This document shows positions 16,471 through 24,892 of a stretch of 64,000 bases of DNA, in pieces (the first letter of the stretch is position 1; the number at the start of each line of letters is the position of its first letter). Below the pieces are notes generated by a model. The model made no database searches and was not told where the DNA came from. It was given only the letters and a program-made list of their open reading frames with translations. The DNA is taken from assembly GCF_017991995.1 (NCBI RefSeq), contig NZ_JAGOPN010000001.1:248001-312000 (forward strand). The letters are read 5' to 3'. A program made the position numbers and the translations under genes. The DNA is from Pseudacidovorax sp. GTDB taxonomy: Bacteria > Pseudomonadota > Gammaproteobacteria > Burkholderiales > Burkholderiaceae_C.

Positions 16471-17853
16471 ATGCGACCCGTTCAACTCAGCCCGGAAGCC
16501 TTGCGGCAACAGCTGGCGCTCCAGCCGGCGCAGGCGGCACCCGAGCTGGCGGCGGCGCTCGGCGTCAGCGTCCCGACCCTGCATCGGCAGATGGCCCGTC
16601 TGCCGGCGGGCGAGGTCATCAGCGCGGGGCGGGCCCGGCGCACGCGGCATGCCCTCGCGCGCCGGCTGCGGGGTGGCCCCTCGCAGTTGCCCGTGTTTGC
16701 CGTCGACCGGGAGGGCCGGCTGCAGGCCGTCGGCCCGCTCACGCTCACCCAGCCCGAGGGCAGCCACCTTCTGCTGGCGGATGCCGGCTGGCCCGTGCCT
16801 GAAGAGGCACGCGACGGCTGGTGGCCCGGCCTGCCGTACCCCCTTCACCAGATGCGGCCGCAAGGCTACATGGGCCGGCAGTTCGCGCGCCTGTCCCACC
16901 GCCGGCTGCAGGTGCCCGAGGATGTGACCCGCTGGAGCGACGACGACGCGCTCTTCGTCATGAGCGTGGCCGGCAGCGACCTGAGCGGCAACCTGATCGT
17001 GGGCGAGGCCGCCTGCCAGCAATGGCTGGCCGAGCGGGCGCAGCCCCAGGCACCCATGGCCGAGGCGGAGCACGTGGCGCACTACCTGCAGCGTGCCGAC
17101 GAGGCCGTGGCGGCGGGCGTGGCGGGCTCCAGCGCGGCGGGCGAGTTCCCCAAGTTCACGGCGGCGCGGGCGCTGGCGGGCGCGGCCACGCCGCATGTCA
17201 TCGTCAAGTTCTCGGGCGCGGACGATTCCACCACCGTGCGCCGCTGGGCAGACCTGCTGGTCTGCGAGCACCTGGCGCTCGAAGCGGCGGCCACGCTGCC
17301 GGGCCTGCGGGCCGCACGCAGCCGCATTCTGGCCGGCGGCGGGCGCACCTTCCTGGAAGTCGAGCGCTTCGACCGGCACGGCGACGCCGGCCGCAGCGCC
17401 TTGTGCGCGCTCGACGTACTGGACGCCGCCTTCCTGGGCCGCGGCGGCAGCCAATGGCCGGCGTTGACGGCCGCGCTGGACGGCCTGGGCCTGCTCGCCG
17501 AGGGCGTCGCGCCCGCGGTGCAGCGGCTCTGGTGGTTCGGCCGTCTCATCGCCAACAGCGACATGCACACCGGCAACCTGGCCTTCGCGCCGCACGAGGG
17601 TCGCCTGACGCTCGCGCCGGCCTACGACATGCTGCCCATGCGGCTGGCGCCGCTGGCTGGCGGCGAGTTGCCGGTGCGCACCCCCGAATTCGCCCTGCCG
17701 CTGCCCGAGGAGCGGCCCGGCTGGCACGAAGCCTGCACCGCGGCCCTCGGCTTCTGGGAGGCTGCAGCGGTCGACGTGCGCATCAGCGACGGCTTCCGGG
17801 CGCTGTGCGGCCAGCACGCGCAGGCGCTGCGGTCGCTGGCGGAACGGGCCTGA
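16471..17853 (+). CDS. yjjJ: HipA-like kinase, YjjJ family
   Basis: Protein of 460 residues combining an N-terminal helix-turn-helix (APELAAALGVSVPTLHRQMA, about residues 18-40) with a HipA-like Ser/Thr kinase fold, the YjjJ arrangement. Kinase features: the Ser/Gly loop AGSSAAGEFPKF, Lys246 in VIVKFSG, catalytic Asp364 and Asn369 in NSDMHTGNLAF, and metal-binding Asp386 in APAYDMLPM. HipA kinases phosphorylate a glutamyl-tRNA synthetase or related target and cause growth arrest; the YjjJ target is not firmly established. No HipB-like antitoxin gene is adjacent, so the built-in DNA-binding part may substitute, acting at the palindrome just upstream. Confidence 0.85.
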   Translation: MRPVQLSPEALRQQLALQPAQAAPELAAALGVSVPTLHRQMARLPAGEVISAGRARRTRHALARRLRGGPSQLPVFAVDREGRLQAVGPLTLTQPEGSHLLLADAGWPVPEEARDGWWPGLPYPLHQMRPQGYMGRQFARLSHRRLQVPEDVTRWSDDDALFVMSVAGSDLSGNLIVGEAACQQWLAERAQPQAPMAEAEHVAHYLQRADEAVAAGVAGSSAAGEFPKFTAARALAGAATPHVIVKFSGADDSTTVRRWADLLVCEHLALEAAATLPGLRAARSRILAGGGRTFLEVERFDRHGDAGRSALCALDVLDAAFLGRGGSQWPALTAALDGLGLLAEGVAPAVQRLWWFGRLIANSDMHTGNLAFAPHEGRLTLAPAYDMLPMRLAPLAGGELPVRTPEFALPLPEERPGWHEACTAALGFWEAAAVDVRISDGFRALCGQHAQALRSLAERA

Positions 17854-17945
17854 ATGCCCGCCATTGCTCGCTGCGCCGCCAGTCCACGCCTGCCCCGCGG
17901 CGCAAACCCCGGCCTTCCGCACCATCCGCCGCCTTTCCCGATTCC

Positions 17946-19016
17946 ATGAAAGCCCTGCGCATCCACGCCGGCCCCGCGGCCCGCGCCCACATCGAGAAGC
18001 ACGGCCTCGCGCCCGAGCACATCCGCGTGATCCCCGGCGCGGCCGGCGGGCCCAAGGGGCTGATCCTCGGGCCGCTCGACCGCTTCATCTTCGGCGAATG
18101 GCTGCCGCAGTCCGGCCAGCCGGTGGACCTGGTCGGCGCCTCCATTGGCGCCTGGCGCCTCGCCACCGCCTGCCTCCACGACCCGGCCGAGGCCTTCGCC
18201 CGCTTCGAGCGCGACTACATCGCCCAGCGTTTCGATCCGCCAGCGGGCGCGCGCCGCATGACGGCGCAGCAGGTCAGCGAGCGCTTCAATGCCGACCTGT
18301 GCGGCTTCTTCGGCCCGCGGGCCGCCGAGGTGCTGGCCCATCCCCGCTACCGGCTGCATGTCGTCACCGCGCGCGGCCGCCATCTGCTGGGCCGCGAGGG
18401 CGGCGCGCGCACGGTGGCCGGCTACCTGGGCGCCTTCGTCGCCAACGGCGTGCACCGGCGCGGACTGGGCGCCTGGCTGGAGCGCTGCGTGTTCTCGGCC
18501 GGCGGTGCCGAACTGCCCTTCGACGCCCAGGACTTCCGCACCCGGCGGGTGCCGCTGGACGCGGCCAACTTCCATCCCGCGCTGCAGGCCTCCTGCTCCA
18601 TCCCCTTCGTGCTCAAGGCTGTGCACGACATCCCGGGCGCGCCGCCGGGTGCCTACTGGGATGGCGGCATCACCGACTATCACCTGCACCTGCGCTACCG
18701 GGCCGACGACGGCCTCGTGCTCTATCCGCATTTCCAGCAGGCGGTGGTGCCGGGCTGGCTGGACAAGGGCCTCAAGTGGCGGCATCGGTCCACGCCCGCG
18801 CTCGACCGCATGGTGCTGATCGCGCCCGATCCGGACTGGGTGCGCAGCCTGCCGCGCGGCAAGCTGCCCGACCGCACCGATTTCACCGACCTCCAGCTGG
18901 ACCCGGCCGCGCGCATGCGGGCCTGGGGCACCGCCGTGGCCGAGGCGCGCCGGCTGGCCGATGAATGGGCGCAATGGCTGCGCCGGCCCGATCCGGCCCG
19001 GCTCCTGCCGCTGTAG
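17946..19016 (+). CDS. Patatin-like phospholipase
   Basis: Protein of 356 residues with a patatin fold and Ser-Asp catalytic dyad, expected to act as a phospholipase A or acyl hydrolase. The oxyanion/Gly-rich segment is PGAAGGPKGLILG, the nucleophile Ser66 is in DLVGASIGAW (GxSxG) and the Asp239 of the dyad is in YWDGGITDYH. No signal peptide is seen, so it is probably cytoplasmic or secreted by a dedicated route. ATG 17946 gives a canonical N-terminus (MKALRIHAGP); the frame is open upstream but there it overlaps yjjJ. It lies about 90 bases after yjjJ and may be cotranscribed with it. Confidence 0.88.
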   Translation: MKALRIHAGPAARAHIEKHGLAPEHIRVIPGAAGGPKGLILGPLDRFIFGEWLPQSGQPVDLVGASIGAWRLATACLHDPAEAFARFERDYIAQRFDPPAGARRMTAQQVSERFNADLCGFFGPRAAEVLAHPRYRLHVVTARGRHLLGREGGARTVAGYLGAFVANGVHRRGLGAWLERCVFSAGGAELPFDAQDFRTRRVPLDAANFHPALQASCSIPFVLKAVHDIPGAPPGAYWDGGITDYHLHLRYRADDGLVLYPHFQQAVVPGWLDKGLKWRHRSTPALDRMVLIAPDPDWVRSLPRGKLPDRTDFTDLQLDPAARMRAWGTAVAEARRLADEWAQWLRRPDPARLLPL

Positions 19017-19200
19017 CTCCTGGCCGGCGGCGCCTGGCCTGCTCCGCGGCCACTCGATCCTTCCCACCGCGTAAGTTCATGCCGCGCGGGCGGCGCGCCG
19101 CGTCGTGGAGGACTACTGCGAAATTGAATCCTTTGGATTTAATAAATGCCGAAATTTGTCCGGCACTGTGTTAAATCAAGAAGATTTTTCTTGAAAAAGC

Positions 19201-19227
19201 TAAAGACGGGGGTGACGCTGCCGATAT
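19201..19227 (+). promoter_or_regulatory. Sigma-28 (FliA) promoter
   Basis: TAAAG at 19201 and GCCGATAT at 19220, with exactly 15 bases between TAAA and GCCGATAT; this is one base from the flagellar sigma-28 consensus (TAAA-N15-GCCGATAA). Transcription would start near 19235, about 27 bases before the HDOD gene ATG. Upstream lies an AT-rich stretch at about 19115-19205 that contains a short hairpin (TCAAGAA / TTCTTGA, about 19175-19193). Confidence 0.8.
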
Positions 19228-19261
19228 CGCGCTAAGGGATCAGTCCCATGGAAGGCTTGCC

Positions 19262-20506
19262 ATGCTCAACACCCAATCGCCCTCGCTGCCCGTGCCCGGC
19301 GACGAAACCGGCGCCCTGGCGCAGGACGGTGCAAGGCCTTCGCTGGGCCGGCGCGTGATCGTCGATGCGCACCGGCGTCTGGGCGGCTACCAGGCGGTGC
19401 CGCTGCGCGGCCGGCCTTCCGAACGGCTGATGGACCCGAGCCTGCGGGAGCCGCATGACGGCTCGATGCCGGCGCTCAAGAGCCCCACCTTCCTCGCCTG
19501 CAGCTGCGACGACATCGCCGCGGGTGCGCTCGACGGCCTGGACACCGAGCATGTCGTGCTGCAGATCGCCGGCGGTGGGACGCAGCGTGGCCTCGACACC
19601 GATCTGCTGCAGGCCGCCCGTGCGCGCGGCTTCAAGCTCGCCTTCGACGTGCGGCTGCTCAAGGAATACGAGGCCTCGGTGCCGCTGGCCTCCTACGTCA
19701 TCCTGGAGATGGGCGTGCTGCCGCTGGACCTGGCCTCGATGATGGCGCGGGCCATCCAGAAGACCACGCAGGCCATTCCGCTGGCGGTGCATGTGCGCAC
19801 GCCGGTGCAGTTCAAGCAACTGGCCGCCGCCGGCGTGCGCCTGTTCGAGGGGCGCTGGTACCTGCAGCCGCCCACCGTCGCCGACCGCAGCGTGCAGCTG
19901 TCCTATGCCTCGCTCATCAAGCTGCTGAACCTGGTGGCGCGCGAGGCCGAGGTCTTCGAAATCGAGGCCCTGCTCAAGCACGAGCCCACGCTGGCCTACA
20001 AGCTGCTGAGCCACCTCAACACGGCCGGCATCGGCTTCGGCCACAAGATCGAGTCCTTCCGCCATGCCGTGATGGCCGTTGGCATGAAGCCGCTGCTGCG
20101 CTGGTCGGCCCTGCTGCTGGCGGGCAGCGCGCCCGGCAGCGTGGCACCCGCGGCCGGCACCACGGCGGTCGTGCGCGGGCGCCTGATGGAGTTGCTGGCG
20201 TTGCAGGAGATGTCGCCGGGCGATGCCGACCAGGCCTTCATGACCGGCCTGTTCTCGATGCTCGACGTGCTGATGTCCACGCCGCTGCGCGAGGCCCTGG
20301 CGCTCATGCCGCTGCCCGACGCGGTGCGCGAGGCCATCGTGCAGGGCAGCGGGCCGTTCGCCGGCCTGCTGGAGCTGGCCAAGGCCTGCGAGAGCGCGGA
20401 CGCCGGGCTGCTGGAGATCGTCTCGCAGCGCTACCGCGTGCCGGTGGACCGGCTGCTGGCCATGCATGTCGAGGCCCTGGGCTGGGCCGAGCAACTGGGC
20501 GTCTGA
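19262..20506 (+). CDS. HDOD domain protein with degenerate EAL domain (YuxH type)
   Basis: Cytoplasmic signalling protein of 414 residues. After a divergent N-terminus (VIVDAHRRLGGYQAVPLRG), residues of about 80-200 align with an EAL-like barrel (AFDVRLLKEYEASVPLASYVI, AVHVRTPVQFKQLAAAGVRL) but no EAL or other metal-binding catalytic signature remains, so c-di-GMP hydrolysis is unlikely. The C-terminal half is an HDOD domain (ALLKHEPTLAYKLLSHLNTA, SFRHAVMAVG). Such proteins act as adaptors in motility and c-di-GMP networks. The start at ATG 19262 has a good GGAAGG site. Its sigma-28 promoter indicates late-flagellar-class expression. Confidence 0.85.
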   Translation: MLNTQSPSLPVPGDETGALAQDGARPSLGRRVIVDAHRRLGGYQAVPLRGRPSERLMDPSLREPHDGSMPALKSPTFLACSCDDIAAGALDGLDTEHVVLQIAGGGTQRGLDTDLLQAARARGFKLAFDVRLLKEYEASVPLASYVILEMGVLPLDLASMMARAIQKTTQAIPLAVHVRTPVQFKQLAAAGVRLFEGRWYLQPPTVADRSVQLSYASLIKLLNLVAREAEVFEIEALLKHEPTLAYKLLSHLNTAGIGFGHKIESFRHAVMAVGMKPLLRWSALLLAGSAPGSVAPAAGTTAVVRGRLMELLALQEMSPGDADQAFMTGLFSMLDVLMSTPLREALALMPLPDAVREAIVQGSGPFAGLLELAKACESADAGLLEIVSQRYRVPVDRLLAMHVEALGWAEQLGV

Positions 20507-20600
20507 GCCTGCCCCGTCCGGCGCCTGCGCCTGCGAGAAGGAGCCGGGCGCCGCGCGGCCGATCGCCCGGGCGCGAGACCTGCCCGGCCGGTGCCGCGCC

Positions 20601-21737
20601 TCACATCGACATGGCCAGCATCTCCCGGTAATCCTCGCGCGTCGCCAGCCGCGGATTGGTCTTGTGGCAGTGGTCGGCCATGGCGCCGTCGATGACCTTG
20701 TCGAACATCGCCTCGGTGACGCCGACCTCGGCCAGGCCCTTGGGCAGGCCGAGGCGGGCATTCATGTCGCGGATGGCCTCGCCGATGTCGCCCGGCTGGT
20801 CGAGGTGCATGGCGCGGGCCATGCGCTGCAGGCGCAGTTCCTTCTGGACCGACTCGGCGCCCGCGTTGAAGCGCACCACGGCGGGCAGGAAGAGGGCGTT
20901 GAGGGTGCCGTGGTGCAGGCGCGGGTCCACGCCGCCCAGGCTGTGGCTCAGGCTGTGCACGCAGCCCAGGCCCTTCTGGAAGGCCATCGCGCCCTGCATC
21001 GAGGCGCTCATGAGGTTCAGGCGTGCCTCGCGGTCGCTGCCATCCTTGGTGGCGCGCTCGATGTGGTTCCAGGCCCGCTCCAGGCCGTCGAGTGCGATGC
21101 CGTCGGCCGGCGGATTGAAGGCGCCGGCCATGAAGGTCTCCATGCAGTGGGCGATGGCGTCCATGCCGGTGGCGGCCGTCAGCCTCGCGGGCAGGCCGAG
21201 GGTGAGTTCGGGGTCGCAGATGGCGGCCTTGGGCATCAGGTGCCAGCTGTGGAAGCCCAGCTTGCGGTGGTCGTCCACGATGATGATGGCGCCCCGCGCC
21301 ACCTCGCTGCCGGTGCCCGCCGTGGTGGGCACGGCGATCAGGGGCGCCACCTGCTCAGTGATCTTCGGCGAGCCGCCTTCGATGGTGGCGTAGGTCTTGA
21401 GCGGTCCCTCGTGCGTGGCGGCGATGGCCACGCCTTTGGCACAGTCGATGGCCGAGCCGCCACCCACGGCGATCAGGCCGTCGCAGCGGCCCTGGCGGTA
21501 CACCTCGACGGCGGCACGCACGGCAGCCTCGGTGGGGTTGGAGGGCGTCTGGTCGAAGACCGAGGCCTGCAGATCGCCCAGGGCGGCGAGTGTCCTGTCC
21601 AGCAGGCCGGCGGCACGCACGCCGGCGTCGGTCACGACCAGCGGCCTTTCGATGCCGATGCGCCGGCATTCGTCGGCCAGCAGGCGCAGCGCGCCGAACT
21701 CGAACTGGATCTGGGTGAGGTAGTTGATGAGCGCCAT
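20601..21737 (-). CDS. Iron-containing alcohol dehydrogenase
   Basis: NAD(P)-dependent class III alcohol dehydrogenase of 378 residues, oxidising an alcohol or reducing an aldehyde in the cytoplasm. Cofactor motif GGGSAIDCAKG and the PTTAGTGSEV signature are intact. The metal ligands are Asp and His in TGMDAIAHCMETF, His in LGCVHSLSHSLGG and His in RLHHGTLNALF. The length is typical. The substrate cannot be read from sequence; neighbours (HDOD protein, esterase) give no strong hint. The gene is transcribed alone and converges on the HDOD gene. Confidence 0.93.
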   Translation of the reverse strand: MALINYLTQIQFEFGALRLLADECRRIGIERPLVVTDAGVRAAGLLDRTLAALGDLQASVFDQTPSNPTEAAVRAAVEVYRQGRCDGLIAVGGGSAIDCAKGVAIAATHEGPLKTYATIEGGSPKITEQVAPLIAVPTTAGTGSEVARGAIIIVDDHRKLGFHSWHLMPKAAICDPELTLGLPARLTAATGMDAIAHCMETFMAGAFNPPADGIALDGLERAWNHIERATKDGSDREARLNLMSASMQGAMAFQKGLGCVHSLSHSLGGVDPRLHHGTLNALFLPAVVRFNAGAESVQKELRLQRMARAMHLDQPGDIGEAIRDMNARLGLPKGLAEVGVTEAMFDKVIDGAMADHCHKTNPRLATREDYREMLAMSM

Positions 21738-21925
21738 CGTCGGGTGTCTCCGCGTTGAGGATTCGCCCGCATCCTAAGGCGAAGCCCCGCCGCGGCCATT
21801 CAACCCGGAGACAGCCTGCATGCCCTCGGCCCCATCGCTGCGCGCTGTTGCCCCCGCGACCGGGGCTGCGCGCGACCGTCCACTACGATGGCGCACCGTT
21901 CCGCTGACCCTTTCCCCCGCTTCGC

Positions 21926-22882
21926 ATGCCTCCTGAATCCTCGGCCATGGCCGGACTCACGCCCCGCATGGCGGGCGTGGTCGAGCGCATGGCCCGCGCC
22001 GGCCATCCGCCCCTCAACGCCCTCACACCCGCCCAGGCCAAGCAGGCCTACGAAAAGGGCGCGGCCGTGCTCGAAGTGCCCCGGCCCGAGCTGGCCCGCA
22101 TCGAAGACCTGCACATCCCCGCACGCGACGGCACGCTGCTGCCCGCACGGCTGTATGCGCCCTCCGCGGGGCGCCTGCCGGTGCTGCTGTACTTCCATGG
22201 GGGCGGCTTCGTGGTCGGCAGCGTCGCAACCCACGACACGCTGTGCCGCGTGCTGGCGCAGCGCTCGGGCTGCGCGGTGCTGTCGGTCGACTACCGCCTG
22301 GCGCCGGAACACCGCTTTCCCACCGCCGCGAACGATGCCTGGGACGCCTTCCAGTACATCGCCGGCCATGGCGCCGAGGCCCTGGGCCTGGACGGCGCGC
22401 GCCTGGCCGTGGGCGGCGACAGCGCCGGCGGCACACTGGCCGCGGTGTGCGCCATCCTGGCCCGTGACGCGGGGCTGCCGCTGGCCCTGCAACTGCTCTT
22501 CTACCCGGGCGCCGGGCCGTCGGCCGACACCGATTCGTACCGCCGCTTCGCCGACGGGCCGGTGCTCACCAAGGCGCTGGTGGACTGGTTCTTCGCTCAG
22601 TACATCGACGCCGCGGACCGCCACGACTGGCGTTTCGCGCCGCTGCTGGCCGAAGACCTGGACGGCGTCGCGCCGGCCTGGATCGGGCTGGCCGAGCACG
22701 ACCCCGTGGTCGACGAGGGCGTGGCCTATGCCGACCGGCTGCGGCTGGCGGGCGTGCCGGTCTCGCTCGAGATCTACCGCGGCGTCATCCACGAGTTCAT
22801 CAAGATGGGCCGCGCCATCCCCGAGGCGCAGCAGGCCCATGCCGATGCCGCGCATGCCCTGGCGGCCGCGCTGCAGCCCTGA
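21926..22882 (+). CDS. Alpha/beta hydrolase, hormone-sensitive-lipase family esterase
   Basis: Carboxylesterase of 318 residues. The HSL-family oxyanion motif is YFHGGGFVVGS, the nucleophile Ser lies in GGDSAGGTLAA, the acid is in AEHDPVVDEG and the catalytic His is in GVIHEFIKMG. No signal peptide is evident, so it is probably cytoplasmic and acts on short acyl esters. In-frame ATG codons at 21926 and 21947 both fit; the first gives the usual length. It precedes the thioesterase-GNAT gene by 40 bases, so the two are likely cotranscribed, consistent with acyl or ester turnover. Confidence 0.9.
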   Translation: MPPESSAMAGLTPRMAGVVERMARAGHPPLNALTPAQAKQAYEKGAAVLEVPRPELARIEDLHIPARDGTLLPARLYAPSAGRLPVLLYFHGGGFVVGSVATHDTLCRVLAQRSGCAVLSVDYRLAPEHRFPTAANDAWDAFQYIAGHGAEALGLDGARLAVGGDSAGGTLAAVCAILARDAGLPLALQLLFYPGAGPSADTDSYRRFADGPVLTKALVDWFFAQYIDAADRHDWRFAPLLAEDLDGVAPAWIGLAEHDPVVDEGVAYADRLRLAGVPVSLEIYRGVIHEFIKMGRAIPEAQQAHADAAHALAAALQP

Positions 22883-22922
22883 TCCCCATGCCGGCCCGGC
22901 CGGACCTTCCCATTCCAAGACC

Positions 22923-23801
22923 ATGAGCACCGAGACATTGCCCCGCCGCGCCGACTTCCGCTTCTTCCACCGCCTGCGCGTGCGCTGGGCCGAGGTGGAC
23001 ATGCAGAAGATCGTCTTCAACGCCCATTACCTGATGTACTTCGACACGGCCATCGCCGACTACTGGCGGGCGCTGGCCATGGCCTACGAGTCGTCGATGC
23101 ATGCGCTCGGCGGCGACCTGTACGTGCGCAAGGCCACGGTCGACTACCGCGCCTCGGCGCGGGTGGACGACGTGGTCGACGTGGCCATGAAGTGCGTACG
23201 CATCGGCAATTCGTCCCTCGTGTTCGAGGGCGCGCTGTTCCGCCAGGACCAGTACCTGGTCGGCTGCGAGCTGGTCTATGTGTATGCCGACCCGGCGACG
23301 CAGACCTCCAGGCCGGTGCCGGCTGCGCTGCGGGCGGTGCTGATGGGCTACGAGGCCGGCGAGTCCATGTCCGAGGTGCTCACCGGCGACTGGGCCACGC
23401 TCGGCGAGGCGGCCGGCGCGCTGCGCCGCGCGGTCTTCGTGCAGGAGCAGGGCATTCCCGAGGCGCTCGAATGGGACGACGACGACGCCACCAGCCTCCA
23501 CGGCGTGGCGCGCAATCGCCTGGGCCACGCGATCGCGACCGGCCGGCTGCTGCCGGCGGATGCGCAGGGCGTCGCGCGCATCGGCCGCATGGCCGTCGAG
23601 CGCGTGCTGCGCGGCCAGGGCCATGGCGAACGGGTGCTGCGCGCGCTCGAGGCCGCCGCCCGCGCCCGCGGCGACAAGGCGGTGGCGCTGCATGCCCAGC
23701 GCAGCGCCGAGCGTTTCTATGCGCGCTTGGGCTACGAGCCCGTGGGCGAGCCCTTCGAGGAGGCGGGGATCGCGCACATCACGATGCAGCGGGCCCTGTA
23801 G
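22923..23801 (+). CDS. Acyl-CoA thioesterase (YbgC/FadM) fused to GNAT acetyltransferase
   Basis: Two-domain protein of 292 residues. Residues about 10-145 form a hotdog-fold 4HBT thioesterase of YbgC/FadM type, with the catalytic Asp in RWAEVDMQKIVFNAHYLMYF. Residues about 155-292 form a GNAT acetyltransferase with an ElaA-like start (LRRAVFVQEQGIPEALEW), the acetyl-CoA loop IGRMAVERVLRGQGHGERVL and the tail AERFYARLGYEPVGEPF. One enzyme would hydrolyse an acyl-CoA and the other transfer an acetyl group; whether they share a substrate is not known. The fused arrangement is a continuous frame with no sign of a sequencing join. ATG 22923 is 40 bases past the esterase stop. Confidence 0.88.
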   Translation: MSTETLPRRADFRFFHRLRVRWAEVDMQKIVFNAHYLMYFDTAIADYWRALAMAYESSMHALGGDLYVRKATVDYRASARVDDVVDVAMKCVRIGNSSLVFEGALFRQDQYLVGCELVYVYADPATQTSRPVPAALRAVLMGYEAGESMSEVLTGDWATLGEAAGALRRAVFVQEQGIPEALEWDDDDATSLHGVARNRLGHAIATGRLLPADAQGVARIGRMAVERVLRGQGHGERVLRALEAAARARGDKAVALHAQRSAERFYARLGYEPVGEPFEEAGIAHITMQRAL

Positions 23802-23822
23802 TCCATTCACGCGCGGCGGCGC

Positions 23823-23843
23823 ACGGGCCCGCATCCGGCCCGT
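23823..23843. terminator. Hairpin between convergent genes
   Basis: Perfect 7-base stem ACGGGCC / GGCCCGT with a seven-base loop between the convergent thioesterase-GNAT and ygfZ stops. There is no real T run, so it is a weak bidirectional terminator at best. Confidence 0.4.
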
Positions 23844-23851
23844 TCACCTCT

Positions 23852-24769
23852 TCAGATGTCTTCCAGCAGCGGATAGGGCAGGGGCTGGACGGTCAGCGGC
23901 ACCTCGCCCGCGCGCAGGCCGCCGGCTTCCAGGGCCGCGGTCTGCATCGACACGAACGCCGCCCAGCCGCCGCCCGGTGCCGGGGCCGCCGCCGCCACGG
24001 TGCCGACGGGCTGCTCGGGGTCGGCGCCGAAGACCTCCTGGCCGGCGGCCAGGGGCGCCTCGGCCGTCATCACATAGCCGCGCCGCTTGAGCGTGCCGCG
24101 AAACTGGCTGCGGGCGACCACCTCCTGGCCGGGGTAGCAGCCCTTCTTGAAGTTGACGCCGCCCACGGACTCGTAATTGAGCATCTGCGGCACGAAGGCG
24201 TCGGCGACGGGCGCGCTGATGGTCACCACGCCGCTCATCACCTCGCTCCAGGCCCAGGTCTCGGGGCTCAACGTGCTGCCGGCCGGGGCGGGCGTGCCCG
24301 CCGGGGCCAGCCACAGGGCACGCGGCACGCCTTCGCAGCCGTGCAGGGCCACGACGCTCAGGCCCTCGGCGGGCGCCAGGCGCTGGCCGGGCGCCGCGGC
24401 AGGGTCGGCGCCGGCCGCCGCGATGGCCGCGCCGGCCAGGCCGCGCACATCGAAGTCGGCCGTGGCGTCGCTCAGTTTGACCTTGGCGCGCAGCACGAAC
24501 ATCGACAGCCGCTTGAGCGTGGGTGCCAGCAGGTCGCGCGCGCAGACCAGCAGGAACTGCTCCGGCGCCTGCCGCCAGGCGACGAAACTGGCCAGCATGC
24601 GGCCCTTGGGCGAGCACAGCGCCGCCAGGCGGGCCGTGTCGTCCTTGAGGAGCAGGAAGTCCTGCGTGAGCTGGCCATGCAGGAAGGCCGCCGCATCGGC
24701 GCCCTCCGCGCGGATCACGCCCAGCGCCGCAAGCGGGGGCGTCACACCTTGAAAAAGGGGAGAGGTCAT
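23852..24769 (-). CDS. ygfZ: Folate-binding Fe-S cluster assembly protein YgfZ
   Basis: Tetrahydrofolate-binding GcvT-like protein of 305 residues that helps maintain certain Fe-S enzymes. The family signature [12 protein letters not shown] is intact and its Cys is the essential residue of the family. N-terminal segments ([33 protein letters not shown]) match the GcvT fold. ATG 24769 begins MTSPLFQGV and is preceded by an AAGGGGAGAGGTC purine-rich ribosome site. It diverges from mltG, an arrangement common in related bacteria. Confidence 0.94.
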   Translation of the reverse strand: MTSPLFQGVTPPLAALGVIRAEGADAAAFLHGQLTQDFLLLKDDTARLAALCSPKGRMLASFVAWRQAPEQFLLVCARDLLAPTLKRLSMFVLRAKVKLSDATADFDVRGLAGAAIAAAGADPAAAPGQRLAPAEGLSVVALHGCEGVPRALWLAPAGTPAPAGSTLSPETWAWSEVMSGVVTISAPVADAFVPQMLNYESVGGVNFKKGCYPGQEVVARSQFRGTLKRRGYVMTAEAPLAAGQEVFGADPEQPVGTVAAAAPAPGGGWAAFVSMQTAALEAGGLRAGEVPLTVQPLPYPLLEDI

Positions 24770-24892
24770 GCCTGAATTATCATGGCCGGCTTTTGGCGGC
24801 GCCTTGCGCGGGACACTCGCTCCAGCCCGCGCCGCCGGCCCCGGCGGCCCGCCGATCCCGCCCTTCGGCCGTTCCCGATCCACCCATCCGCC

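Noticed and set aside
14590-17925. Minus-strand open frame of 1111 codons opposite tex and yjjJ
   Set aside because: It is the antisense shadow of two confident plus-strand genes in GC-rich DNA; its product is His/Gln/Arg-rich with no domain.
16821-17945. Upstream extension of the patatin frame
   Set aside because: It overlaps yjjJ and is Arg/Pro-rich; the patatin homology begins at 17946.
19175-19200. TCAAGAA/TTCTTGA hairpin as patatin terminator
   Set aside because: The stem is short, AT-rich and about 160 bases from the stop; it more likely belongs to the upstream region of the sigma-28 promoter.
24782-24892. ATG 24782 as mltG start
   Set aside because: It leaves only 12 bases to the divergent ygfZ start and adds an Arg/Pro-rich stretch before the anchor helix; GTG 24893 is more natural.
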